A stretch of 64,000 bases of DNA from Vallitalea longa (GCF_027923465.1 NZ_BRLB01000005.1:62001-126000), one strand, 5' to 3'; counted from the stretch's first letter, positions 1 to 9,894 are shown. Translations and numbers: made by a program. The notes: generated by a model not told the origin, from the sequence alone.

Positions 1-1195
1 TTCTTTCACGCATTAAATTGATGGTGGAGTCGTTCCAAATGATATTGTTATTTAATGTGTTAGGGACACGGACCATAATGTTTATTGATTCAGTGCCATT
101 TTCTGCCATAGTATTATCAATTCTACTAGGACAATAAATATATAAGGAAGGATGTTTCGGAAGTTTTCCAATAAAAGCTGATTGAATATTTTCTTTGAAA
201 TCATTTCCGATATAGATATTGTGTACTAATAGTTTCGGATATGTCTTTTTAAGTCCTAGATGCATTATAAATGTGGAACAAGTATATTTCATCTCGGATA
301 TCTTTTTATCTGTGTATTTACCTTTTGCTCTTTCCGCTTTAATTAGATTTTTTACGGCGTAAGGAAAATCAGCATCACATATAATAATGTCTGCTCTATC
401 TATACCAGAAACGCTTTTTACACCTATAGCGGTTCCTTTTTCTATAATAATTTCTGAAACTGCGGTGTTCTTAATTATTTTGCCACCCAATTCATATATC
501 AATCTTTCCAAAGCATTTACATAGGAATACATTCCGCCTTCAAGATACCATAGACCGTATAATTGGCTGATTGTAGGTATTAGATTATAGATGTTGGGTC
601 CGTCGAAAGGAGATATTCCCACATACAAAGATTGAAAAGCTATTAGATTGCGAAGTTTTTCACTAGTAATATATTTGGAAATATGATTATATGAACTTGA
701 TAAAGTATTGATTTTAAGCATTTTCTGTAAAGATATGAAATTGAAAAAATCCAGAGAACTGGTAAAAGAATTATTAAGGAAAAACTTTTCAGCGATAATA
801 TATTTTTCATAAACATTGGAGAGAAATTTATAATAACCCATAGAATCTTCTTTGGATATTTCTTCTAGTTTTTTAGTTAAATTACTGGTGTTGCTAAAAA
901 GATCAAAAGAAGTTCCATCTGAATAAAAAGCTCTATAGATGGGATTCAATTCTATAAATTTCAAATAATTCTTATAATCTTTTCCTGCATAATCAAAAAC
1001 TTCTTGGTATATATGTGGTGTCATCAAAATAGAAGCAGTCAAATCGAATTTGAAATTACCTGCATCTATATAATTGACTTTTCCGCCTATCTTGCTATCT
1101 TTTTCATATATTGTTACTTTATATCCTTTACTGGATAGTTTTGCAGCAGTTGCTAATCCGCCTATACCAGCACCAACAATTATAGCTGTTTTCAT
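1..1195 (-). CDS. Phytoene desaturase-like FAD-dependent oxidoreductase (3' end off the window)
   Basis: Read from a minus-strand ATG at 1195, the frame is open for about 398 residues to the left edge, so the C-terminus is missing. It begins MKTAIIVGAGIGGLATAAKL, the FAD Rossmann signature GxGxxG, followed by the acidic strand end VTIYEKDSKIGGKV. This layout is typical of the CrtI/CrtN phytoene and dehydrosqualene desaturases and related amine-oxidase-fold enzymes (about 490-510 residues when complete). Family members desaturate or isomerise polyprenoids, but many clostridial homologues have no assigned substrate, and no phytoene or squalene synthase is visible here. It diverges from the AraC gene at 1351, so the two starts share a 155-bp intergenic region. 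Family call is firm; substrate unknown. Confidence 0.8.
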   Translation of the reverse strand, partial: MKTAIIVGAGIGGLATAAKLSSKGYKVTIYEKDSKIGGKVNYIDAGNFKFDLTASILMTPHIYQEVFDYAGKDYKNYLKFIELNPIYRAFYSDGTSFDLFSNTSNLTKKLEEISKEDSMGYYKFLSNVYEKYIIAEKFFLNNSFTSSLDFFNFISLQKMLKINTLSSSYNHISKYITSEKLRNLIAFQSLYVGISPFDGPNIYNLIPTISQLYGLWYLEGGMYSYVNALERLIYELGGKIIKNTAVSEIIIEKGTAIGVKSVSGIDRADIIICDADFPYAVKNLIKAERAKGKYTDKKISEMKYTCSTFIMHLGLKKTYPKLLVHNIYIGNDFKENIQSAFIGKLPKHPSLYIYCPSRIDNTMAENGTESINIMVRVPNTLNNNIIWNDSTINLMRER

Positions 1196-1350
1196 AGCGA
1201 TTCCCTCTTTTAGAATATATTGTTTATTTTGCGTTTATACCATGAAAAATATACCTGTAAAGTCTGAAAATAATGTTTACAAAAGTGAGCAGAAAAAGAG
1301 AAGATATAAAATTTATATTGTGCTAAACTTTGCTTATGGAGGTAAGGAAC

Positions 1351-2232
1351 ATGGAATGGATAAAAAATTTAAGTAAAGCCATAGATTATATAGAGTGTAA
1401 TCTAGCAGGTGATATATCATATGATGAGGCTGCAAGAATAGCTTGTTGTTCAACGTATTATTTTCAAAGAATGTTTTCCTATGTAGCAGGAATTTCATTG
1501 TCTAGTTACATTCGTAGAAGAAGGATGACAAAAGCTGCTTTTGAATTACAGACCAGTGATAAGAGAGTCATGGATATTGGAGCTAAGTATGGTTATGATT
1601 CTCCAACTTCATTTAACAGAGCATTTCAGAGTGTACACTCAGTTGCTCCAACAGCTGCAAGAGTTGAAGGTACCATATTGAATTCTTATCCACCGATTAG
1701 ATTTTCTATCAATGTAATTGGAGGTGAAAGCATGAGCTATAGAGTTGAGAAAAGAAAAGCCATTAGGATTGTTGGTATAAGAGTACCATTAAAAGAAGAT
1801 TCAGAACATAATTTTCAGATTGTACCAAAATTATGGGATGAGACATTAAGAAGTGATGTATTTCACGAGATATGTAAATTATGTGACCAAGATCCTAATG
1901 GAATCTTAGGTGTTACAGCGTATAAAAACCCAACAGAGATATATTATTATATTGGAGCTTCAACTGATAAACAAGTTCCAGAAAATATGTATGAATTAGA
2001 AATTCCAGAAGCTACATGGGTAATATTTGAAAGCGTCGGTCCATTACCAAATACTGTTCAAAAAGTATACAAAAGGTTTTTGACTGAGTGGCTTCCATTC
2101 TCTAGTTATGAATATGCCAAATTACCAGATATAGAAGTGTACCCCATTAGTGAAAAATCTAGGGTAAACCGTTCACAAGTATGGATTGCAGTAAATAAGA
2201 TTAAGGAGGAAAATAAATGGATTATGATATAA
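1351..2232 (+). CDS. AraC-family regulator with C-terminal GyrI-like effector domain
   Basis: 293 residues. Residues 1-105 hold the two helix-turn-helix motifs of AraC proteins (YDEAARIACCSTYYFQRMF, then VMDIGAKYGYDSPTSFNRAF). Residues about 130-293 form a GyrI-like/SOUL-type effector-binding domain, as in Rob and BmrR-type multidrug sensors. The ATG at 1351 is chosen because GGAGGT at 1338-1343 sits 7 bases upstream; a TTG at 1330 has no such site. The gene overlaps the next one by 16 bases and leads an operon ending in a DrrAB-type exporter, so the likely role is ligand-induced activation of that exporter. Ligand unknown. Confidence 0.88.
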   Translation: MEWIKNLSKAIDYIECNLAGDISYDEAARIACCSTYYFQRMFSYVAGISLSSYIRRRRMTKAAFELQTSDKRVMDIGAKYGYDSPTSFNRAFQSVHSVAPTAARVEGTILNSYPPIRFSINVIGGESMSYRVEKRKAIRIVGIRVPLKEDSEHNFQIVPKLWDETLRSDVFHEICKLCDQDPNGILGVTAYKNPTEIYYYIGASTDKQVPENMYELEIPEATWVIFESVGPLPNTVQKVYKRFLTEWLPFSSYEYAKLPDIEVYPISEKSRVNRSQVWIAVNKIKEENKWIMI

Positions 2233-2690
2233 GAATTATAGATGTTGAGCCAGTAAGAGTAGCTGTCATACGTTATAATGGACCGGTTACTAAGGCTGCT
2301 AAACAGTTTCCAAATGTATTTAAAGCGATAAAAGGCAAATCAAATGGAGCTCCTTTCTTCAATTATTATAAAGTTGATGAAAAAACAGGTATAGGCGAGA
2401 TTGAATTATGTGTTCCTACAGCAGAATCACCAAATGATAATGGAGTAATAATTAAAAATCTGCCTAGATCAAAAGCTTTATGTCTTACACATACAGGAGG
2501 TTATGATAAAATTCCATCAGCTTATGAAGTAATGAAACAGTATATAGAAGAAAATGAATATAAAATACAGCCACCTTGGAGAGAAGTCTATATAAAAGGA
2601 CCGGGCTTAATAATAAAAGGTAATCCAGATAAATATATTACGGAAATAATATTCCCAATTGAAGAGGTGGAAGATAATGCTTGCAATTGA
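2217..2690 (+). CDS. Free-standing GyrI-like small-molecule-binding protein
   Basis: 157 residues, MDYDIRIIDVEPVRVAVIRY at the start, matching the first strand of GyrI-like domains; no DNA-binding segment. Such proteins bind amphipathic drugs or act as gyrase-inhibitor-like or hydrolase-like binding proteins. The start overlaps the end of the AraC/GyrI gene and the 3' end overlaps the ABC ATPase start by 14 bases, implying translational coupling. An AAGGAGG-type site lies just upstream at 2202-2208. It could sequester the drug that the upstream sensor detects, or hydrolyse it; the sequence does not decide. Confidence 0.8.
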   Translation: MDYDIRIIDVEPVRVAVIRYNGPVTKAAKQFPNVFKAIKGKSNGAPFFNYYKVDEKTGIGEIELCVPTAESPNDNGVIIKNLPRSKALCLTHTGGYDKIPSAYEVMKQYIEENEYKIQPPWREVYIKGPGLIIKGNPDKYITEIIFPIEEVEDNACN

Positions 2691-3639
2691 AGTTGACAAA
2701 ATAGTTAAGCAGTATAAGAACGGAGTAAAAGCACTCGATGGTTTAAGTCTTCAAGTAAAAAAAGGTGAGATTTTTTCTTTACTTGGACCCAATGGGGCAG
2801 GTAAATCTTCACTAATCAATATACTAACTACTTTTTATAAACCTACATCAGGTAAAATAAATATATTAGGAAAAGATTTATGTAAAGAACCTGCTTGGGT
2901 ACGCACACAGATCGCTTGTGTGGCACAGCGTGTTTCCATAGATGAACATTTGTCATTAATGGAAAATATGACATTCCAAAGCAGAATGTATAGAGTAGAT
3001 AAATATACTGCAAAAAAAAGAATAAAAGAATTGATTGATAGTTTCCAGCTATTGAGTTATCTGAGATATCCAACTTCTTCTTACTCAGGAGGGGTGAAGA
3101 GAAGACTTGATATAGCTATGAATATGGTATCTCTTCCTAAGATACTATTTCTGGATGAACCTACTGTGGGTATGGACGCTGTGTCAAGAAATAGAATGTG
3201 GGAAATGCTATTGAAAATAAGAGATGAATATAATACTACCATATTTTTGACAACTCATTATCTAGAAGAAGCTGACCAGTTAAGTGATAATATCTGTATC
3301 ATGAATAATGGTAAAGAAATAGCTCAAGGAACATCATCTAGTTTGAGAAATATCATAAGGCAAAATATGATACGTGTAGTTTTACCTAATGCAATTAAAG
3401 CAAAAAAATATAAAAAGATGATTGATAATACTGATTTTATTAAATGGAGTAATATAAAAGAAAATTCTATTGTTGTAGGTGTTGCAAATAGTAGAAAATC
3501 TCTTACGCTCATAAATAAATGGATGATAGATAATAATATGGAATTCATATCTATTGGAATTGTAGAACCTACTTTAGAAGATGTTTTTGTATCATTAGTT
3601 AATTCTGATAGGAATAGGGGTGAGGGATTAGTATGTTGA
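2677..3639 (+). CDS. DrrA-type ABC exporter ATP-binding protein
   Basis: 320 residues. Walker A GPNGAGKSS, ABC signature YSGGVKRRLDIA, Walker B ILFLDEPTVGMD and switch histidine in TTHYLEEADQLSD are all present; a C-terminal DUF4162-like segment follows. This is the DrrA/NatA type that pairs with an ABC-2 permease for drug or lipid export. The signature reads SGGVKRR instead of the usual SGGMRRR. The ATG at 2677 is preferred over the TTG at 2659 because GAGGTGG at 2664-2670 is correctly spaced. The permease follows with a 7-base overlap. Confidence 0.9.
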   Translation: MLAIEVDKIVKQYKNGVKALDGLSLQVKKGEIFSLLGPNGAGKSSLINILTTFYKPTSGKINILGKDLCKEPAWVRTQIACVAQRVSIDEHLSLMENMTFQSRMYRVDKYTAKKRIKELIDSFQLLSYLRYPTSSYSGGVKRRLDIAMNMVSLPKILFLDEPTVGMDAVSRNRMWEMLLKIRDEYNTTIFLTTHYLEEADQLSDNICIMNNGKEIAQGTSSSLRNIIRQNMIRVVLPNAIKAKKYKKMIDNTDFIKWSNIKENSIVVGVANSRKSLTLINKWMIDNNMEFISIGIVEPTLEDVFVSLVNSDRNRGEGLVC

Positions 3640-4382
3640 ATTTTATGTGGAGAAATATGAAATGGAGATGTCAGAATCCAATTTCCATATTGATACCAGT
3701 TCTACAACCATTCATATGGCTTGTACTTTACAGTACTGTTGCAGGACAAACGATGCAGGATAAGGGAATAGGCAATTATACAGCATTTATCTTGCCAGGT
3801 ATTATGGTTTTGGTTATTCTTGCTTCATCATGTAGTGGAGGTATAATTAACTTCATTACCAAATCCAATGGTAGTTTCTATAGAATACTGATTGCTCCAG
3901 TAAAAAGGACTTCTATTGTTCTTGGACAGATGATGGAATCGGTAGTTCTATCTTTTATAGAAGTAGCAATATTATGTATCACAGGTCTTTTCTTTTCAGT
4001 AAGAATAGAATCAGGTATCGTAGGTATAATTCTTATGATAATACTAATATTCATGACAGCTTTCTTCATGTCAGGACTATGTTATGCAATAAGTCTTATA
4101 CTTCCAAACGAAATAATATATGAAACTATTATGAATGCCATTGTATTACCGATATTTTTTCTAAGCTCTGCATTATTTTCCATAGATAATATCTCGGGAG
4201 GATTATTGATAGCTGTCAAGCTGAATCCATTAACACACGTAATCAATGCATTAAGAAGTCTTATAATGGGAAGAACAATCATATTCATGGATATATTACC
4301 AGTAATCATATTATTTGTTATCATGTGTATAATAAGTTTTGCATTTGCTCTTAAGAGATTAAAAATGCAGACTATAAACTAA
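3633..4382 (+). CDS. DrrB-type ABC-2 permease
   Basis: 249 residues, about six hydrophobic segments, N-terminus MLNFMWRNMKWRCQNPISIL placed before the first membrane helix. Arrangement and length match ABC2_membrane/DrrB permeases, and the central ALFSIDNISGG...LNPLTHVINALR segment is typical of the family. It is translationally coupled to the ATPase and ends the AraC-GyrI-DrrAB operon. Likely role: efflux of an amphipathic antimicrobial. A REP-like repeat begins two bases after the stop codon. Confidence 0.88.
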   Translation: MLNFMWRNMKWRCQNPISILIPVLQPFIWLVLYSTVAGQTMQDKGIGNYTAFILPGIMVLVILASSCSGGIINFITKSNGSFYRILIAPVKRTSIVLGQMMESVVLSFIEVAILCITGLFFSVRIESGIVGIILMIILIFMTAFFMSGLCYAISLILPNEIIYETIMNAIVLPIFFLSSALFSIDNISGGLLIAVKLNPLTHVINALRSLIMGRTIIFMDILPVIILFVIMCIISFAFALKRLKMQTIN

Positions 4383-4384
4383 AT

Positions 4385-4413
4385 GAATCAATGGGGGCGG
4401 ATTTTTTTGATTC
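4385..4413 (+). repeat. REP-like repeat, divergent copy
   Basis: GAATCA at the left and TGATTC at the right flank a G-rich centre (GGGGGCGGATTTTTTT), matching the dispersed element whose core is GGGACGGACCTTTTTGATTC with a few substitutions. It starts two bases after the DrrB stop codon, the same 3'-end position seen for other copies in the window. Confidence 0.75.
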
Positions 4414-4516
4414 ATAGTCTAAGTTTTATAGTAACGATTACAACTTATGTTCTTCATAAAATGATTATACTATAATGTTAAGAAACTTTTTATTTAAACC
4501 TTAATAGCTATATCTT

Positions 4517-4557
4517 ATAGGGACGGTCCTTTTTGAATCAAAAAGGACCGTCCCTAT
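4517..4557. repeat. Palindromic pair of REP-like repeats
   Basis: Two copies of the dispersed repeat meet head to head, giving perfect 18-base arms (ATAGGGACGGTCCTTTTT and its complement) around a 5-base GAATC loop; the right-hand copy extends through TTGATTC to 4563. Here the core carries GGTCC in place of GGACC. It lies in the 380-bp gap 4383-4762, which otherwise shows only an AT-rich leader with a TATAAT at 4695-4700 before the next gene. The hairpin could also terminate transcription. Confidence 0.85.
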
Positions 4558-4762
4558 TGATTCGTATTTATTCCAAAATAGTACAAATATAGTACATTAT
4601 AATACAAATACAAATAGATAAAAAAATAGTAGAATGAAATAGAAAAATACACATAATGTTAACTTTTGATGATGAAATCATCTTGAATTTGCTGTATAAT
4701 GAAAAATATGTAGCAAAAACAAACAAAAAGTATCTAAAATGATTACAAAATGGAGGTAAGAC

Positions 4763-6064
4763 ATGAAGAGAAAAAATGTAACTGTTTTATTGGTAGTGGT
4801 AATGTGTTGTTTGAATGTATTTGTTGGTTGTCAAAAGCAGAAAAGTGAAGAGGTCAAAACAGTAAGTAAAAATGATGTATCTGACAAAAAGATTTTAGAG
4901 TATTGGACTATGTGGAATGAAACAGAGATACAGGGTCAAGTTATCAAAGAGGCTGTGGATGACTTTATGAAGATTAATCCAGATATTCAAGTTAATATTA
5001 CATGGTGTGGTAGAGAAATCAGGAAAACTTTACAACCTGCCCTTGATAAAAAAGAAGCGGTTGATATTTGGGATGAGGATGTTGAGCGTGTGGTGAAAAA
5101 TTGGGGCGATTATACTTTATCTCTTGATGACTATGTGAAAAAACCATATCCCACAACAGAAGGAAAAGCCTATGAAGAGTGTATTAATTATAATTTGATG
5201 AACTTAATAAAGGTTTTTAGTGACGATAGTACTTTGAAAGCGATTCCTTACCAAGCGTATATAACATCATTTATGTATAATAAAGATCATTTTATAGATG
5301 CTGGGATTACAGAAACACCAAAGACATGGGAAGAATTTTTGGTAGTATGTGAAAAACTGAAGGCAAAAGGACATACGCCTTTGACCACAGATGATGCTTA
5401 TGCAGATGCACTTATCGGTTATCATTTATCAAGAATAAAAGGATATGAATGGGTAGAAGAATTAGTAGCTGATGAATCAAAAGCTATGTGGGATGACGAA
5501 GCTGTACTACGAATGGCTGAAGACTATGAGCATTTGGCTTCACAAGGTTATTTTTCAAAAAATATTGATTCTAACATCTGGCCTGCTGGTCAACAAGAAG
5601 TTGCTTCAGGTGATGTGACAATGTATGTTAACGGTTCATGGTTACCAAATGAAGTTCTAGGAACTACAGGTCCTGATTTCAACTGGGGGCAGTTCTCCTA
5701 CCCTGCAGTAAAAGATGGAGTTGAAACAATAGGGAATCTGAATTTTGGTTCTCAGTGTTATGCGATAAATAAAGAATGCGAATATCCAGAAGAAGCTTTC
5801 AGATTGATTGCTCATATCACAACAGGAGAATGGGATGAGAAATTAGCTGCTTCATCAATGGGAATGCCTTCAAGTAATGACGCTAATTGGCCAATACAAT
5901 TACAGGAGGCAAAAGGAGTTTTGGAAAACGCTACAGAATGGAATCCTTATGGTTGTGGTATCTCATCTAATATTGATTTGGCGCCTACTATAATTTCTAA
6001 TTTTCAAAAACTAATGAGTGGAGAATTGACAGCAGAAAGATTCATTGAAGAAATGAAAAAATAA
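4763..6064 (+). CDS. Carbohydrate ABC transporter substrate-binding lipoprotein
   Basis: 433 residues. A signal peptide ends in a lipobox with Cys23 (FVGC), so the mature protein is lipid-anchored outside the membrane. The body has the family-1 binding-protein pattern: EYWTMWNETE near the start, then AIPYQAYITSFMYNKDHF and PKTWEEFLVVCEKLKAKG, which are hallmarks of sugar binders. GGAGG at 4752-4756 sets the ATG. Two MalF/MalG-type permeases follow directly; there is no ATPase in the operon, so a shared MsmX-type ATPase elsewhere is expected. Sugar not identifiable. Confidence 0.9.
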   Translation: MKRKNVTVLLVVVMCCLNVFVGCQKQKSEEVKTVSKNDVSDKKILEYWTMWNETEIQGQVIKEAVDDFMKINPDIQVNITWCGREIRKTLQPALDKKEAVDIWDEDVERVVKNWGDYTLSLDDYVKKPYPTTEGKAYEECINYNLMNLIKVFSDDSTLKAIPYQAYITSFMYNKDHFIDAGITETPKTWEEFLVVCEKLKAKGHTPLTTDDAYADALIGYHLSRIKGYEWVEELVADESKAMWDDEAVLRMAEDYEHLASQGYFSKNIDSNIWPAGQQEVASGDVTMYVNGSWLPNEVLGTTGPDFNWGQFSYPAVKDGVETIGNLNFGSQCYAINKECEYPEEAFRLIAHITTGEWDEKLAASSMGMPSSNDANWPIQLQEAKGVLENATEWNPYGCGISSNIDLAPTIISNFQKLMSGELTAERFIEEMKK

Positions 6065-6080
6065 TTGGGGGAATGCTGAT

Positions 6081-6989
6081 ATGAAAAAACATAAATTACC
6101 TATCATTTTAATGTTTGTTTCACCTGCTTTACTATGTTATTTATTGGTGTTTTTTTATCCTACGATTCGTACCACTTTCATGAGTTTCTTCAATATCAAA
6201 AATATTATGGATGGAGTACATAAATGGGAATTTGTAGGTTTGGATAATTATATTGCCATTTGGAAAAGCGACTTGTTCGTACAATCTATGATTAATTTCA
6301 TTAAGATATGGTTTTTTGGAGGTATTATCGTATTTGTCATTGCAATGCTTATGTCTGTTATTTTAACATCAGGTATAAAAGGAAAATCATTTTTTAGAGC
6401 TGTCATATATTTACCTAATGTTGTATCTGCTGTAGCAATGGGTACTATGTGGATACAGTATGTGTATAATCCGAAATACGGTTTGTTCAAAACTCTCTTT
6501 GAGTTCTTAGGATTAGAAAATCTAGCAGCCATTAAATGGACAACTCCCGATAATATATTCTGGGCTATGCTGATAGCTTTCAATTTCGGTATGGTTGGAT
6601 ACTTTATGCTTATATACATATCCGGTATTGAAAGGATACCAGCTACTTTTTATGAAGCGGCGACCTTAGAAGGTGCTAATATTTTCGTTAAATTCTATAG
6701 AATAACATTACCCTTGTTGAAAGGGGTAATCAAGACAACATTGGTATTGTGGACAATCAGTGATGTAGGATTTTTTGTATGGTCACAAGTATTCTCTATG
6801 CTGAATCCTGTTCCTGGAACTGTGACACCTATGGTATATATGTATCAATCCATATTTGGAAACAATATGATTGTTACAGATAGAAATGTAGGTCTAGGAG
6901 CTACGGTTGGAGTTTTATTGATGGTCATTGTGGTTATAGTTTTTGCGCTTACTAATCTTTTGATAAAAGAAGAAGATGTGGAATTCTAG
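6081..6989 (+). CDS. Sugar ABC transporter permease (MalF/UgpA type)
   Basis: 302 residues with six predicted membrane helices. The inner-membrane coupling loop EAATLEGANIFVKFYRITLP is the EAA motif of binding-protein-dependent permeases. It follows the binding protein by 16 bases and overlaps the end region of the next permease's leader, consistent with one transcript. Works as a heterodimer with the next product. Confidence 0.92.
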   Translation: MKKHKLPIILMFVSPALLCYLLVFFYPTIRTTFMSFFNIKNIMDGVHKWEFVGLDNYIAIWKSDLFVQSMINFIKIWFFGGIIVFVIAMLMSVILTSGIKGKSFFRAVIYLPNVVSAVAMGTMWIQYVYNPKYGLFKTLFEFLGLENLAAIKWTTPDNIFWAMLIAFNFGMVGYFMLIYISGIERIPATFYEAATLEGANIFVKFYRITLPLLKGVIKTTLVLWTISDVGFFVWSQVFSMLNPVPGTVTPMVYMYQSIFGNNMIVTDRNVGLGATVGVLLMVIVVIVFALTNLLIKEEDVEF

Positions 6990-7002
6990 GAAGGAGAAAA
7001 AA

Positions 7003-7848
7003 ATGAAGAAAAACGGAAGTATTAAAACGGATATCAAGCGTATGCCTGGATACCTATTCATTGGATTCTGGTGCTTGTTTACATTTGTAGTGATTTGTTG
7101 GATTATATGTGCTTCTCTTTCTACTACTCCAGAAATATTTTCGGATAGATTATTAAAAACAGGAGTGCATTTTGAGAATTATTATAATGCCTTAGTTACC
7201 CATAATGTTTATAAGTATTTCATAAACTCAATCATTTATACGGTGACAGCATGTTTTGGAGTTATCATAATAGGTGCTCCATGTGCCTATGCCCTGGCTA
7301 GATTTGTTTTTAGAGGGAAAAAAGCGTTACAGAATTTATTTGTTGCGGCATTGGGGATTCCACAAATAATGATTATAATGCCTTTGTTTTCATTGATAAC
7401 AAATATGAATCTAAAAGATTCAAGAATCATACTGATAATATTATATATATGTATCAATGTCCCTTTTACAATATTTTTTATGATACCATTTTTCAGGAAT
7501 CTTCCTTCATCTTTGGAAGAATCAGCTGCGATAGATGGATGTTCACAATTAAAGACTTTCTGGAAAATCATGCTACCTCTAGCACAGCCAGGAATAATTA
7601 CAGTCACAATATTTAATTTTATCACTATTTGGAATGAATATTTTATGTCACTGATATTTGCAAATAAAACAGATCTGAGACCTGTAGCTGTTGGATTATA
7701 CTCTATGATTCAATCAATGAGATATACAGGAGATTGGGCAGGGATGTTTGCCGCTGTTGTCATAGTATTTTTACCAACGTTCATATTATACTTGTTCTTA
7801 TCAGAAAAAATCATAGCTGGTATAACAGGTGGTTCTGTAAAAGGATAG
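7003..7848 (+). CDS. Sugar ABC transporter permease (MalG/UgpE type)
   Basis: 281 residues, six membrane helices; EAA loop EESAAIDGCSQLKTFWKIML. The ATG at 7003 is chosen because AAGGAG at 6991-6996 precedes it; an in-frame ATG at 6976 would lie inside the upstream gene without a good site. Pairs with the MalF-type permease. Its 3' end is 12 bases from the DUF5107 gene. Confidence 0.92.
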   Translation: MKKNGSIKTDIKRMPGYLFIGFWCLFTFVVICWIICASLSTTPEIFSDRLLKTGVHFENYYNALVTHNVYKYFINSIIYTVTACFGVIIIGAPCAYALARFVFRGKKALQNLFVAALGIPQIMIIMPLFSLITNMNLKDSRIILIILYICINVPFTIFFMIPFFRNLPSSLEESAAIDGCSQLKTFWKIMLPLAQPGIITVTIFNFITIWNEYFMSLIFANKTDLRPVAVGLYSMIQSMRYTGDWAGMFAAVVIVFLPTFILYLFLSEKIIAGITGGSVKG

Positions 7849-7860
7849 GAGGAATGGTTT

Positions 7861-9894
7861 ATGTCAATTTATAAAGATAAGTTATATATACAAGGTAATA
7901 TTCCTATTGGGGAAAATCCACTACCTATGTTTAGGGATATGGTTAAAAATAGACCTGTTGTTGAAAATGGTACTTTTAAAGAAGAACATAAGATAAAATT
8001 CGGGTATGAAACTGGACGACGAGTTCTTCCATATAGAATGCAGGAAAGATATACGAGGGACAGGAGACTAGTGGATATCGATACAATAGTTTTCGAAAAT
8101 GATAAACTGAAAGCAACTTTTCTTCCAGCTTACGGAGGAAGACTCTATTCTCTTGAAAATAAGAGTACAGGCAAAGAACTATTATATAAAAACAATATAT
8201 TCCAACCTGCGAATCTGGCTATAAGGGATGCTTGGTTCTCAGGTGGCATTGAATGGAATATTGCACAGTACGGTCATACTTTCTCAACATGCTCTCCTAT
8301 GTTTTTTGCCATATGTGAAGATGATGATGGAAATGAATTTCTTAGAATGTATGAATATGAAAGATGTAAAAGCATTTTCTGGAATATTGACTTTCATTTG
8401 CCTGAAGGTAGAGATGTTTTGAGTGCTTATGTGAGGATAGTCAACGATAACAATCATACTATACCTATGTATTGGTGGACAAATATTGCCGTTGAAGAAA
8501 AAAGAGATATCAGAGTGTTTTCTGGTTCCAATGACATTATATATCAAGATGTGGAAACAATGAAAAAGATAAATAACCAACATGCATATGGATATGGACA
8601 AATGCCTCATATTTATTCTTTTGGCGATATGGACGTTTCATATCCTGAGAAATTCAAAACATCAATAGAGTATTTTTTCCAGAATGAGAATGATGATACA
8701 CCATGGGAAGCAGTAAAATATAATAATGGAGATATATTCATTGAACGTTCGTCCAACAGAATTCATTATAAGAAAATGTTTTGCTGGGGAACTCACAAGG
8801 GTGGTAAGAGTTGGCAACATCTACTATCTGCAAATGATACAGATGCTTATCTTGAACTTCAATCAGGAATGGCAAATACGCAGGAACATGGAATTGATAT
8901 GCCTCCAAATACAGTTTGGGACTTTGCGGAATTTTTCAGTTCCACAAATATGAAAGTGGATAATATGAGAGATGATTGGAAATTAGAGAAAGAAGAAATA
9001 TATAAGTGTGTTGAAAATAAAATAAATAGTAGCGATGTGAACGAGTACTATGAAGAAATGAAAAAACTTGCTGAACATGCGCCAAAAAAAATTATATATC
9101 ATGGTTCAGGATGGGGTGCTTTAGAAATAGAAAGACGTAAAAAATATAATCAACAAGATATTCCAAAAGGTTTGATTTTCCCTAAGGAAACGTTATCAGA
9201 AGAGCAAGATGATTGGTTTCATTTGCTTTCGTATAATATGATGCCAAAAATAAAAGGTTCAGAATTACCTGCTTCTTGGATGGTAGATAAGAAATGGCAG
9301 TATATTTTAGAGAAAAGTACTGATATAGAGACTAATGTGATGTCCATAATTCATTTGGGAAATATATATTATGAGAATGGAGAAAGAAAAAAAGCTATAG
9401 ATATGTGGGAAAAATCCATAAAATTGACACCAACAGCTTTGGCTTACAGAAATATAGCTTATTACTATATACAAGTAAAAAAATTGGATATTGCATTTCT
9501 ATACATGAAAAAGGCCATAGATATTTTAGATGATGATATTGAACTTAGTTACGCAAAAGAATATCTGGAATTGCTTATTGAGTGCAATAAGGATGAGTCA
9601 GCATGGAAATTCTATAAGAGTTTAGCAAAAGAATTGCAAGATAATGATAGGTTGCAGATTCTAATGTGTGATATTGCTTTGAACAAAAGAGAATTAGAAT
9701 TTCTAGATGAAGTATTCAGTAAAGAGATTTCTTCACTGAGAGAAGGAGATACCAAAATAGTAGATACTTGGTATAAATTCAAGGCAATGATGATAGCTGA
9801 AGAAAATAACGTAAAATATGATGAGGATTTATTGAATGAAATAAAATCCACTATAAATCCACCACAGACTATTGATTTTAGACAATTCATGTGA
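7861..9894 (+). CDS. DUF5107 / TPR-repeat protein
   Basis: 677 residues, no signal peptide. Residues about 60-370 match the DUF5107 pattern (FLPAYGGRLYSLENK, AIRDAWFSGGIEWNIAQYGH, YWWTNIAVEE), a fold related to galactose-mutarotase and glycosidase accessory domains. Residues about 490-640 hold TPR-like helical pairs (NIYYENGERKKAIDMWEKSI). Proteins of this type often sit beside sugar ABC importers, and this one is in such an operon, so it probably handles an imported sugar or oligosaccharide in the cytoplasm. No catalytic residues can be assigned. Confidence 0.82.
   Translation: MSIYKDKLYIQGNIPIGENPLPMFRDMVKNRPVVENGTFKEEHKIKFGYETGRRVLPYRMQERYTRDRRLVDIDTIVFENDKLKATFLPAYGGRLYSLENKSTGKELLYKNNIFQPANLAIRDAWFSGGIEWNIAQYGHTFSTCSPMFFAICEDDDGNEFLRMYEYERCKSIFWNIDFHLPEGRDVLSAYVRIVNDNNHTIPMYWWTNIAVEEKRDIRVFSGSNDIIYQDVETMKKINNQHAYGYGQMPHIYSFGDMDVSYPEKFKTSIEYFFQNENDDTPWEAVKYNNGDIFIERSSNRIHYKKMFCWGTHKGGKSWQHLLSANDTDAYLELQSGMANTQEHGIDMPPNTVWDFAEFFSSTNMKVDNMRDDWKLEKEEIYKCVENKINSSDVNEYYEEMKKLAEHAPKKIIYHGSGWGALEIERRKKYNQQDIPKGLIFPKETLSEEQDDWFHLLSYNMMPKIKGSELPASWMVDKKWQYILEKSTDIETNVMSIIHLGNIYYENGERKKAIDMWEKSIKLTPTALAYRNIAYYYIQVKKLDIAFLYMKKAIDILDDDIELSYAKEYLELLIECNKDESAWKFYKSLAKELQDNDRLQILMCDIALNKRELEFLDEVFSKEISSLREGDTKIVDTWYKFKAMMIAEENNVKYDEDLLNEIKSTINPPQTIDFRQFM

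Noticed and set aside
4517-4557. Palindrome as an ordinary terminator only
   Set aside because: It could act as one, but its halves match seven other dispersed copies, so repeat is the primary call.
8284-8610. Minus-strand open frames opposite large genes such as the DUF5107 gene
   Set aside because: They have no ribosome sites, low-complexity composition and lie wholly inside a well-supported gene; treated as chance frames.
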